A DNA stretch of 64,000 nt from Symbiodinium microadriaticum (lineage: Eukaryota; Sar; Dinophyceae; Suessiales; Symbiodiniaceae), in assembly GCA_001939145.1 (NCBI GenBank), contig LSRX01000803.1, positions 149,613-213,612 of the forward strand, in the 5' to 3' direction. Positions within the stretch are counted from its first letter, which is position 1. Each line of letters begins with the position of its first letter. This document shows, one piece after another, positions 1-9,657 of this stretch. The notes under the pieces are model-generated. The model was given only the letters and a program-made list of their open reading frames with translations. It searched no databases and was not told the origin of the DNA. Made by a program: the position numbers and the translations under genes.

Positions 1-1
1 C

Positions 2-2099
2 AACGGCGGCATTTTTAAAGCCTTGGTGGAGGAGGGCATGGTGTCCGACATGAAGAGCAGGGGTGTAACTAGCATTTACGCTCCTCGGACTGCAGAGCGC
101 ATCTTTCCAACTTGTAGGCAGGTTGGCCAGGCAGGCGCTCCTGAGACAGGTCTGCAGCATCGACAACGTCCTGGCGAAGGTCGGAGATCCTGTTTTCATC
201 GGCTTCTGCGATACCTGCAAGGTGCCGGCCCTCCTAAGACTCGTGCAGATGTGACGGGGCATTGGAAACCAGAGCTTGAGAGGCCGATGCAGGCCTCAAG
301 ACCATGGAGAAGGTGCTTCCAGAGGTGCCCTGGCCCCTTGCGGACCCAGTCCATGTGTCGATTAGATCGGGAAAGACCCTGTGCAGGAGCAGTATGGCAT
401 CTTCTGTTCTCAGCTCTACCGGGACGTCTTCGAAGACGTGGATGGGGATGGCAAGCTCGACTCTGTTTCCAAGGTGAAGGCCTCTGTTTTGGAGTTCTTC
501 GAGATTCCCGAGGCCAGTCACGGAGTCAGCGACCTCCAGGAAGCTCCTTAATATATTTCTCTGCCCAATGAGGACTTGAAGAAGCGGCGCAAGCAGGCGG
601 CTTGGAAAGGACTAGGTAGGTCAGCTCAGCCAGCCTGTAAGGGTTTCAGAATGTGTGAAGAGCTTTGGCGGCACAGCCGCAGCTTTTTCACGGAGTGAAT
701 GTGGCCCATGGGAGACGATGCCCACGTCGCCAAGGCAGGATCTGGTGGAATGCCACTGGAACTAAGTGCCGGCAACTTGTCCCAGTACTTCTTCAAGATT
801 GATTTCGTCAAGAAGGCAGGTGCCCCAAATCCCAGTCGAAGGTCACAGGTGTACCAGGGGGTGCTTCCCACCCTGAATTTGGAAGGTGGCGCAGCTGCAC
901 TGGAAGAAGTGGCACCTCATCCCAAAGGCCCTCAGATGAGCTTGCAGAGAGAAGTCTCATGATTGCTGTGAGGGAGTGTCTTTGCAAGGCCATCCCCTAC
1001 ATGGACTTGAAGCTTGGACACAAGGTGGAGCCTCCAAAGCAGGACCGGAACGCCAGGAGGATGGAGATGTTCATCTTTGATGCATTCCAGCTCTGCAAAA
1101 GTGTGGTGGGCCTGCAGGCAGGAGGGATGGGGGTATTGGATCAGCTGAACGCGTCTACTGTCCAGACCACGGCGGTGTCCAGGTTCCACGGACAGAATAT
1201 GCACTGGTCAAGAACGTCTCGGGGCCCAGCTCGCCGCAGACGGCAGTGCAGGCACAACAGTTCTTGCTGCCTCATGCTCCGTTGCAAAGACATTTTGTGA
1301 TATCCTGATGCTTCCACAGGCAGTGGGGCAGCTCCACCAGCAGTGGATCATTCGTGCAGGAGGAGAGTTTGTAGATAAAAAGGTGGCCGGGGAAACGGAG
1401 GACCTGAAGTGTGAAATCTCGCCCCTGGTCTCTTACGACGGTGAGGACTTGGAGGGTCATTTCCTGAAGCCTTTGGCGCTTCCATTTTATCTGCCATCAC
1501 AGATGGAGTTCACAGACTTCTCGGCAGCAACTGCACCCCTGGCGAGAAGGCCTTCCACCCACTACTTGGATTGGCAGTCAGACATAATCCGTCACGAGCT
1601 GGAAGTGGAACTGCATGCGCAGCTGGGAAATGTGTTGGAGATGATGGAAGATCCCAAAAAGTACGAATACCATGGGGAGCGAGCAGCTAACGAAGAGGAA
1701 ACGCTGCCACCCACGCCTCGCGACACAGGGCCAAAGAGGCCCGGAGCTGCAGGGCGAGAGGTCGCGCAAGGATCTGGAAGTGCACGAAAAGATTCGAAGC
1801 AGGCCGAGACAAATGATCCTTCAGAGCCACTTGCCGCCCTTGAGGGGCCACCGACGGACACGTACATGGATCCTAAGAAAACAATCAACAGCGAGAAGCG
1901 TCAGAAGTACTGGGGCCGAGACGCTTCCCCCACGAGCGCGCGCGGTGCGCCGTCAGCGCGTTCCGCTCGCGGAGCTCCGCCTTCGGCGCGGGGCGGACCA
2001 ACCTCGGCACGTGGGTCGCCCGGCGAGGCCTCCCCACGCGAGCGAGGCAGCGCACGTGGCAGTGCACGTGGCGGCGGCAGCGGATCTCCTGGCGAATGA
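2..2099 (+). CDS. UAP1: UDP-N-acetylhexosamine pyrophosphorylase, 3' exons (5' end outside window)
   Basis: This enzyme joins UTP and GlcNAc-1-phosphate to make UDP-GlcNAc in the cytosol. The window opens in the family's NGG(I/L) loop. Family blocks then appear in order: a DNVLAKVGDPVFIGF-like block near 159-205, VLEFFEIPE near 490, LSAGNLSQYFFKIDF near 760-810, AIPYMD and MEMFIFDAFQLCKS near 990-1095, EYALVKN near 1196, and QQWIIRAGGEFVD then CEISPLVSYDGEDLE from 1335. Two introns are exact. Intron 1117-1182 (GC-AG) joins ..VVGLQ to VPRTEYALVKN; intron 1252-1319 (GC-AG) joins QTAVQ to AVGQLHQQW. Earlier borders are approximate. After the family end at about 1490 the last exon stays open for some 200 more residues, ending in Ser-Ala-Arg-Gly-Pro repeats. 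An EF-hand-like acidic loop lies at 435-470. The identification is secure; the tail and the N-terminal half are less certain. Confidence 0.85.
435..470 (+). other. EF-hand-like acidic loop coded inside the UAP1 gene
   Basis: The codons read DVDGDGKLDSVS. Acidic residues sit at loop positions 1, 3 and 5 and Gly at 6, as in a calcium-binding EF loop, but position 12 is Ser instead of Glu. The flanking residues (..LYRDVFE before, VKASVLEFFE after) could form helices. In ordinary UAP enzymes this place holds a short DGK-type turn before the VLEYSE strand, so the loop may be only an enlarged turn. Confidence 0.35.
1875..2096 (+). other. Ser/Ala/Arg/Gly/Pro low-complexity tail of the UAP1 product
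   Basis: The last 70 or so codons repeat short units such as SARGAP, SARGGP, SARGSP and GSARG. The segment is in frame with the enzyme and very GC-rich. It is probably disordered and very basic. It is not part of the enzyme family. Confidence 0.6.
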
Positions 2100-4457
2100 T
2101 TTGCCATCATATGCCAGTGTGCACAGTAGTAGCTCTTGAGAGGTGATGCATTCGGGATGAGCTAAGACGGCCTGTCCTGGTGTTACCCCAAAGGGGCCAA
2201 TGTCTGAATGGAGCGAAACACAGCTGCGCTGTCGAGATCTACACCCTCCATCCGACATGCCATCTCTCGTGTGCATTCATGCATGCAAGCTTTCTGTCCC
2301 GTCATTTCGATACGTCGCCTCTAGCTAAGTTAGTCCAGTTCCGTGATGCCCCGGCCAGGGGCCATTTGTGCACATGCAGGGACAGCATGCTACTGTATAG
2401 CTTGCTAGATCCAAATGTGAGGCACGTAATTCCGAAGATTTGACATCGTTCTACTTGTTCTGAACATGGATTGACATCATCATGAGAACGTGTGGGCCAA
2501 GGCTTTGGCTTTGCGCACTTCAGCGGTTATGGTGACTTTCTGCTTCTGCCCCAGTCTTCCGAGTTGCGAGACGGAGCCGTCTTGGGCAACACCGCAGTTT
2601 GGGCGAGGTCGGTCTCTTTAACAGGACGTACTTTAGGATTGGCACCGGTCAAAACCCCTCAAACACCACAAGTTTGGGGGTTCGGGGCCCGGTTGGAGCA
2701 GAGTTCTTTTTCGTCCAGGCGCGCGCGCGGCCAGCTCTCTGAAGCGGAGGCCTCCGTTTTCTCAGGCTAGCGCTCGTGAGCTTGACGCTGCCACGGCCGC
2801 CTCGTAGTGCCAAAGTACCCGAAGGCCTAAAAGCGCATAAGAGGGGAACGGTATTGAAGCAGCTAAACGCGCCTATGCAGCTGACTCGAGATGGGCGGGC
2901 GGGGCAGGCGGTTCGACAGCTTAGCTTTTCCCAGCTACGTGAACAGCACGTCAGTCCAGCCTTCTCTCAGGAGACACCACTGGCCACCCCTTCAGCGACA
3001 CCCGGCCGCGGGGCCGGGGACCGAACTTTCATCTAAGGCGGAACGGGAAAGGAAGGCCATGTTGAAGGTGGTATTTTCAGCTTTCAGCCAGAATGAGGCC
3101 ATGGACAGCAGCGGTCGCTTCCACAAAGCGCCCAGAGTGCCCGACCAGCCTGTGCTTCTGCATTTGCACTGGGAATGAGCCTGGCTGTGCACTGTTTCAT
3201 CCCAAAGCTCTTCTTTTGGCGGAGCGTTTCCAGGTACTAGTGGTCCGCGAGATTGTGCAGATCTCAGTGGTGAGCTGGTGTCAGGGTGTTTAGCAGTCTC
3301 GAGGTTTCCATCTTTCCGGGCTTGTCGAGGAACCGACCATAGACTTACTGTAGACTTGAGTCCTGTGTCCCAGCGATGGAGGGATCGCTGTCCTCACTTA
3401 CGAATCTGTCTCCAGTCCATTGGGCCCTGCATTCTGAGTGCAAGTTTCTTCTACACACAAAGTCCTACACAGATGCGGAAAATGCGGGAGCTTGCAGGGC
3501 CCGCTTCAGGGTATTACACTCCTGTGACTACAGCAGCGGGTCCTTTCAGGCACCCGCTGGCCTCCTTGCTGCATGGAACCGAGCACATCCCGGCAGTGAG
3601 GCGGCCTGGCTGGCTGTCAGATGCGTGTTTGTGATGTGACTGCTGGTTCACTCTTCAGCCGAAGTTGACTGTACACTCCGGTATACTCCGGTGAAATCAG
3701 GTTGTGTCCTTTGACCGCGTGTATGCTGTCAACGGCAAGACTCGGGTTGAGGATGAGCCTGCCAGAACATGTAAATTGAAAGTGTGAAGTTCGGTTTGCA
3801 CAAGCCTCTGCATGTCGGCCTCCATTGCGAGCGAAGGTGATTGTGTGCATCCCTTGTGCTGGCGTACCATGCATAGCGATGTAGAGGAAAACATCTCTAA
3901 TGAGCGGGACGTGAGGACATGCAGCAAGAGCTCCGCAAAAGCGCGATGATCGTCCTGAAGTCTGTGCCTCAGCGAACTCGTATGAGTCTCGCAGCTGCGT
4001 AGTGTGGGTGTTCGAAGACTGATCGGTTCATTATTGTTTGCCTTCGTTGAGCTATTGGCCAGGATTGTTCGCTACCCGCAGATGTTCGCAGTGGAGCCTG
4101 GGCCTCGTTCCGTTGTATCTGTAGCAGGCTCACCCCTAATCTATCGTCATGCTCAAGACACAGATGTGCTCGGACAGTTGCGTGCACACGAACTGGGAGA
4201 GCAGAATTCTACACGACATGGCCGGAAGCTTCGTGATTACATTAGACAGCACTGTGCTGAAATTCAGTTTCTAGATTGACCTTCCAATGAAAACTCTGTG
4301 CTGCAAGCAAGAAGTGCCGTGGTCGGATGGAAGATTCACACCGCTCGCATGCGATGCAGCAGCGAGATGACAGTGTGCTGAATGAAGTTCAGGCTGCGGG
4401 GCGACACGCAGGGACCAGTGCCCATCGGAGTTCGCGTGGAGAGGCCCCGCTGGGAGC
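2100..4457. other. Stretch without a securely recognised gene
   Basis: Some plus-strand segments look protein-like. At 2776-3034 a frame runs to a stop and contains QLSFSQLREQHVSP. At 3037-3140 another holds AERERKAMLKVVF and QNEAMDSSGRFHK. At 3376-3639 an 87-codon frame begins MEGSLSSLTNLSP. These could be exons of one plus-strand gene, but no splice joins could be proven. At 4004-4279 a plus frame of 91 codons ends in RDYIRQHCAEIQFLD, but an equally good minus frame overlaps it. Nothing else was seen. Confidence 0.25.
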
Positions 4458-4800
4458 ATGAGTAAAATGTCATACGGGCTGCCTTCCAAGCAGGGGTTCA
4501 CCCTGGCAAGCAAGCTACTTGACTTCTCAACCGGTGGCAGGCCACCGAGCGACTTCGCGCCGGAGCTGAAAGTCACCGAGGCCAGTTTGTTGTATTGTTG
4601 GCACATCTTGCCACGAAGTCTGGGGTGATCGATTGAAGCCCCGGAGAACATGGCTGACGCGTCCAGCCGTGCTACTTTTGAAGGTGGCAAGCGAGGGTGC
4701 CCTAGAGCAGTTCAACCTGGCGCAGATCAGGCAGCCGCGGACGCTACGTTCCGTCTACACTGAGACTAGGTCCAAAAAAAATACGGAAGCCGTGCCTTAG
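4458..4800 (+). CDS. Small two-exon gene, unknown function
   Basis: Function not recognised. Exon 1 starts at ATG 4458 (MSKMSYGLPSKQGF..) and runs to 4571. A GT-AG intron, 4572-4683 (112 bases), joins ..FAPELK to VASEGALEQFNLAQ in frame. Exon 2 runs to the TAG at 4798-4800 and ends ..RSKKNTEAVP. The product would be 76 residues, soluble and basic at its end, without a signal or membrane segment. The frame is open upstream of this ATG back to about 4386 and could belong to a longer first exon. Both exons read like protein, and the splice keeps phase (114 + 117 bases), which is the main support. The acceptor is AG followed by G, as in the other genes here. Confidence 0.5.
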
Positions 4801-6484
4801 CAACTGACGCGTAAAGTGCAGGATGGGCCGCTTTCACTTGGTCGTGCTGCCTGGGATGCCGCGACGTCAGGGGATTTTCTGATAGTCTCTGTGACGAGCG
4901 TCGCATCACCCGGCCTGTGCTAGAGGCCTTCTCTAATAAAGCAGTGTTGCAGCATGTTAAAGCATGCCGAGGTTTATCCGGAAAGCCAATCAGACACAAG
5001 GCTTCACTGTGCCGTTTAGGCTCCCAAATCCGCAGTAAGTAGTACGATTCTGAAACAGGCGACCCCGACAGTATGGAGAAGATTGTCGCCGGAACGACAC
5101 CCGTCACGCTCGTGCCTTGGGAACTTCAGGGGAGCACAGGGGGGGTGCTGCGTCCAGTTGTGTTCTATGCCTTCGCACGGCAACGCCCAAGGCTTTTCAT
5201 CCGACGCGGTGACCAGATGATCAGCAGGGATATCCCTCGCACGAGATCCATGAGGCTTTCGGGGCTGGGGTCGTTGCTTGAGGACGGCGCCTTCGCATGC
5301 AAAGCTATATTTCAGCCATCTTATGGATTATGCAGGATCCGAGCCTGGGTTCACAAAATTTCAACCAATTTCGGCTTCTTTACTTGGCACCTGGGGGGCC
5401 GGCGGCCTCGGGAGCCGGAGTGGGCGGGAGATCTTACGATAAAATGGCGTGGCGTGCAGCAAGGACCTACTTGCTTGCTTCACCGTTCCAATAGATGAGT
5501 GCAGCAAGATGTGCGTAGTTGGCCGCATACTAGAAACGGTCCTGGTGACGCTCTACTGATGATGGTCCATCGACATGCCACCACAGCTTGGGGTCAGCAC
5601 CTTTACAAGTCCTGAACTCTTGTACGTAAACCTTGTCTTTTCCACATCGGCATGGTGCGCACCTCGCCTGTCCGGGAATGATCGCTTTCTACCTATAAAG
5701 AAAGGGAGTGGGGGTGTAGGATCGATGTAGTTGCTGCTTGTGGTTGGGTGGGGCAATCAGCAAGAGAGCGCACTGATACATGAAAGAGGCAGGAAGCCGA
5801 ACACGAAGGATGCACAAGCGATATCCACAGTAACGTGTTTGCAGTAGCATGAACACGAAGCCAGGTTCGTATGTGTTTGTGTGTAAATTGTGTATGCGTG
5901 TGTGCGTGTGTGTGCTGTGGGCGGACATGGCATGCCGCCGCGAGCTTTCGTATGTAGAGTGCAGACACTTGGTAGAGTTTCAGACACTTGGTTGCTTGCC
6001 CAGAGGTAATGTGATCCAGATCGGCACGAGGACGTGTGACATGTTGTTGCAGATGTAGCAAGAAAGCGATGCAGGAATCTTGCTGCGCCGGGTTTGTCCT
6101 AAAGAGGTATGTTAACTTGTGGTTGGGGTCGGGGTGGAGATTGTTCTGTTGAGTGCTGAAGAGACTTTGGAATGCTTTGTGGCATTTATGCGTCTCAAAG
6201 ATGGATTGGTTGCTGCCAAGCTGCGAACACAGGAATCCTCGCCTTGTCGATGTTTCAACACTGGTGTCGCCGAAGGCTCGGGATGTTCCGCTCGAACCTG
6301 GAACTCTCACGAACTCTCATGTGCCAAGAGGAATCGTGGCATAGCCTTCTCATGCCGAAAAAACCTTAATGTAAGAGTTGCACCAATAAGCACCCCCCCC
6401 CCGCCCTGAGGTTGTTTTGTCGAGGGTCGGGTGGTCGTTGGGTTGAGCGGGTGGGAATGATAAACCTCTGCCCGGGTCCGGGGT
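4801..6484. other. Stretch without a supported gene
   Basis: No convincing coding segment was found. A plus frame of 141 codons at 5073-5498 has no recognisable domain and weak protein character. A TG-rich stretch lies at 5874-5915. A C homopolymer sits near 6393-6404. Overlapping minus frames at 5693-6310 have compositions set by the TG and CA repeats. Confidence 0.3.
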
Positions 6485-6505
6485 CTGTAGTAATAGTAAA
6501 AGTAA

Positions 6506-6545
<40 letters not shown>

Positions 6546-6551
6546 TGTCAG

Positions 6552-6582
<31 letters not shown>

Positions 6583-6715
6583 CAGCAGTAGTAGTAGTAG
6601 TAGTAGGAGGAGTAGTAAGAGTAGTAAGAGTAGTAAGAGTTGTAGTAGTACTAGTAGTACTAGTAGTACTAGTAGTACGAGTAGTACTGCAGCAACAGTA
6701 GTAATAGTAGCAATA
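6485..6715. repeat. (AGT)n trinucleotide microsatellite, interrupted
   Basis: About 230 bases are dominated by AGT/TAG units with AAT, AGC, AGG and CTAG variants. The second half contains alternating ACT and AGT units (tagtactagtagtactag) that are locally palindromic. Long poly-Ser and poly-Leu/Tyr frames across it are repeat artefacts. Confidence 0.95.
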
Positions 6716-7676
6716 GTAATAAAGTCTAACCTCTTGAGATTCGCAGCACTCTGGCTTTGTGCTGGCGCCTCCTCGGGCTTTCTGTGTCCTCCTTCTGTCA
6801 TTACTGGACTGAAGTATGCGAGAGCCTGCAGCTCTCGAATACCAATCTGGCTTCAGGCCCAGTAGCTCTTGCTACCTTTATTTTTGACACCCTTGTTTCC
6901 AGGACCCTTCGCCCCACGGGAGTACTTTATTGTCACCCATTTATTATGGCGATCCGCAGGGCTCGTGAGGGATACCCTTGCCGGCTTTGTGAAATCGCTC
7001 CGTTTATAATGGGGTTCGAATCAGGCAGAGGCCTCAGGAATAGCTGCTGCAGTTCCTGGAATCCCAGAGTCCCTGGCTGCAGGCCAAAGCTTGCAGCTTT
7101 CGAAGACCAAAGCCTCTGGGTTGATGCCCATTAGCTCTTGCTTTCTAAATAAGTCTCTGGAACAGCACTCTGCGAGCTGCTAGTTCAGTGAGATGTCTGA
7201 GGAACTGCATTGTGCCACCTGGCTTTGGGGTCTGGGTCTCTTTCCTTTTCTCTAAAATAATAAGTGTTCCCTCGAGTCAGGCTCCAAAATTTTGCGGGTT
7301 TCTGGCTCGGAATATATTTTAATTTGTCGCTCTGTTTATTAATATCACCAGGGTCCCAACATCAATTGTTTGGCCAGATCTGGGTCGGCAGTTTAAAGTA
7401 GTCTTCCGCCGAGAAAGTCTGGGCCAGGGAGAATATTTATTGTGCCCAGGTTTATTAAAGCAACTCTTGCATTAACCCCTTCCGTTAAAGCTTCGTGTCT
7501 TGCGCTGAACTGTTGCGGAATTGCTTGCTGCTGCATTTTGGATGCTCCCTTCGCAAGGCGACTGCATCTGAAGACTCGAGTTTCACCTGAGGCCCTGAGC
7601 TAATTTGAAGTTAGCCGCAGAAGGTACCAGGGCTCGTTGTTTTGCTTGCGGGGCGATCCCTTGCAAGCCAGCATGT
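6716..7676. other. AT-richer spacer, no supported gene
   Basis: This stretch is visibly richer in A and T than its surroundings, especially 7240-7500, and repeatedly contains TTTATT/TTTATTA. A 125-codon plus frame at 6757-7134 shows no family signature. I see no RNA gene; a T-loop-like string near 7014 was checked and rejected. Confidence 0.3.
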
Positions 7677-8264
7677 TTAGAAATTCATGTCGTTGCAGCC
7701 CCACTGCTGGTAAATGAATTGCAGTTCTCCACCAGGCTCCGCTAGATCAGCTACGATGAGTTGCTCAAACGATTTGTGGCGCAAGTAGCGCAATGTGTTC
7801 ACAACACTTCTCTGCAGTTCGCGCTCGCAGCTATGATTCAATGAAGCTGGCATTGTTTGGCTCTCCTTCGCGCTAACGATCCTGAGCGAAGCTGTGTCGT
7901 TGAAGTAAAAACTGTGCCGTAGCGAAGGAGAGCAGAATTGACGACGAGAAGTGCGAAGCCGGAGAAGGTGTGATGCTGTCGTGAAAAGAGCGAGGGTTTT
8001 GCACATCCTAAACCGACCTCAACCTCGGCCATCTCGCATGCTGATGCCAGGAGCATCATAGGCCCTGTCATAGGCACAGCCCCCCTCTTTGACAGCATGA
8101 CCGCGTCAGTGAGCGTCGGTTGTTCACTAGGCGTTGCGGCCTTGGAAGCTTTCGAAGTGCCACGGATCCATTAAGCCTCTAAGATAACAAACCACGGGCT
8201 TCAGCAGACTTCTCCCGACTTGGCGATCCAATCGCCGTGCCAACGGCCGACAGTGTGCTGGCAT
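7677..8264 (-). CDS. Candidate minus-strand gene, unknown function
   Basis: Function not recognised. Read on the minus strand, a protein-like segment starts at an ATG complementary to 8262-8264 (MPAHCRPLARRLDRQ.., then LMDPWHFESFQG). A second lies near 8098-8040 (MTGPMMLLASACEMAEVEVG). A third runs 8006-7677 and includes ELQRSVVNTLRYL, FEQLIVADLAEPGGELQ and a stop after GCNDMNF. These could be three exons of one gene whose start faces the J-domain gene about 60 bases away. Splice joins were not proven, no domain was identified, and the plus strand offers nothing better here. Confidence 0.3.
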
Positions 8265-8315
8265 ATTGTAACCAGTCCAAAGTAGCGAAAGGTACGTGCG
8301 AGCCTGCAGTAGCAC

Positions 8316-9657
8316 GTGCGGGTCAATGAAGCAGCCATGGAGTTCTTTGCTGCAGATGTGCGACGAGATTCCGCAAAGCTTCGTCGCGCGTACTTGCAGT
8401 TGGCCCTCCGTTACCACCCAGACAAGGCAGTTGCCTCAAAGAGCAAGCCTTTTCGTGCGAAGGAAGTGGCTGACCAATTGCAAGAGAGAAGCTGGGGACA
8501 ATTCTTTCGAAGGAAAACGACAGGTGCTTGTCACCAAGCAGCAGAGTGAACGCTCCCTCCTGGGCTGCTGCCAGGTCAATGCGAGCCGCTCGCCACACGC
8601 AGACCGTGAAGGCGCTGGACAAAAAGCGGAGTCTCACGCTTGAACCGCGCTGTCGCGGCTGGAGGTTCTCTGGAGGACAGGGAAGCGACGGAGGTGTTCC
8701 AAGCAATCCAGGCCAGGACTCGGGATGCGTGCAAGGGTCGAGGGAAGCCATGCAACGCTGAGAGCTCAGCAGGCTGCCTACGAGGAGCTTTCTGCAAGCC
8801 TGGATGGGCGTCGAGGCGTCAGCTTAGCATCCACCCGTAAAAGACACTGCAACGTGCATCACAATCGCGCAGGCCCTGGCAGTCCTGGGCCGCGGGTGCG
8901 CAGCGCCTTCGCAGNNNNNNNNNNNNNNNNNNNNNNNNNNNNNNNNNNNNNNNNNNNNNNNNNNNNNNNNNNNNNNNNNNNNNNCCGGGGCCCACTGCGC
9001 ATTGCACCACGTGCGCCGTGTTGTCTGAGCGCCGCCCCTGGCTTTCGGCTTTCGCTCGTCGCAGGAAGTGCGTCGCCTCCTCCGCATCAGACCGGCATTG
9101 GCAGAGCAGACGGACGAGCTCGGCGTGTCGCCCCTGATGTTTGCGGCTTCCGGTACCCCGGCCAAAGAGGGCAAGGGAGATCATGGGAGTGTGAGTGCTG
9201 CATCCACTACTCGTTGCCCGAGCTCCAGTGGCTGCAGACTCATACGGAGCAGACAGCTTCGGTTCATGTCTGGCATATGCAGGAGGGTCAGCGGCGGCCT
9301 GCGAGGTCCTGCTGGAGGCGAAGGTGGCTGTGTTCGTGCTAGCGGGTCGCTGGTCTCACCTGGCGCTGTCCGAAAGTGACAACAAATCCAGAGCTCGGGA
9401 ATGTTCTGAGTCTTGGTGTGCCCACGTGAGCCTCAGACTTGCAGGCTTCATTGGAGATGCGCAATCCACTTGGGTGGACAGCCCTCACTTGGGCTGCACT
9501 CCGAGCTCGCAAGGAGGCAGGAGGCTTGTGCAAGGAGTGTTCAGGGACCTCAGAGAGATGACAGTGGCGAGGCTTCCTCCTTCCTGCTGCAGAAGGGTGC
9601 AGAGGTGCAAGACAACGACTTGATTGTCGCCGGTCAGCAAAGAGCTGCAGTGTCTTG
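8316..9657 (+). CDS. J-domain (DnaJ/Hsp40) and ankyrin-repeat protein
   Basis: J domains stimulate Hsp70 ATPase; ankyrin repeats bind proteins. Exon 1 codes RRDSAKLRRAYLQLALRYHP with the HPD tripeptide at 8415-8423. A later exon (about 8670-8711) codes EATEVFQAIQ. Intron 8712-8772 (61 bases, GC-AG) joins it to AAYEELSASLDG, completing the end of the J domain. After the assembly gap, ankyrin-like exons follow: EVRRLLRIRPALAEQ with LGVSPLMFAASG (from 9065), GGSAAACEVLLEAKV (about 9285-9325), and SFLLQKGAEVQDNDL (about 9575-9620). The linker between the domains is interrupted by the gap, so a break into two genes cannot be excluded. The 3' end is not fixed; the frame stops at 9657. This pairing is common in dinoflagellates. 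Confidence 0.65.
8915..8984. other. Assembly gap (70 N)
   Basis: A run of 70 unknown bases inside the J-domain/ankyrin gene, between the end of the J domain and the first ankyrin exon. Frames drawn across it are meaningless. Confidence 1.

Noticed and set aside
6545-6801. Poly-Ser (plus) and poly-Leu/Tyr (minus) frames
   Set aside because: They are translations of the AGT microsatellite, without flanking protein character or splice signals.
7005-7035. Possible tRNA because of GGTTCGAATC, the usual T-loop string
   Set aside because: The flanking bases do not form the 5-base T stem, and no acceptor stem or anticodon arm can be folded around it.
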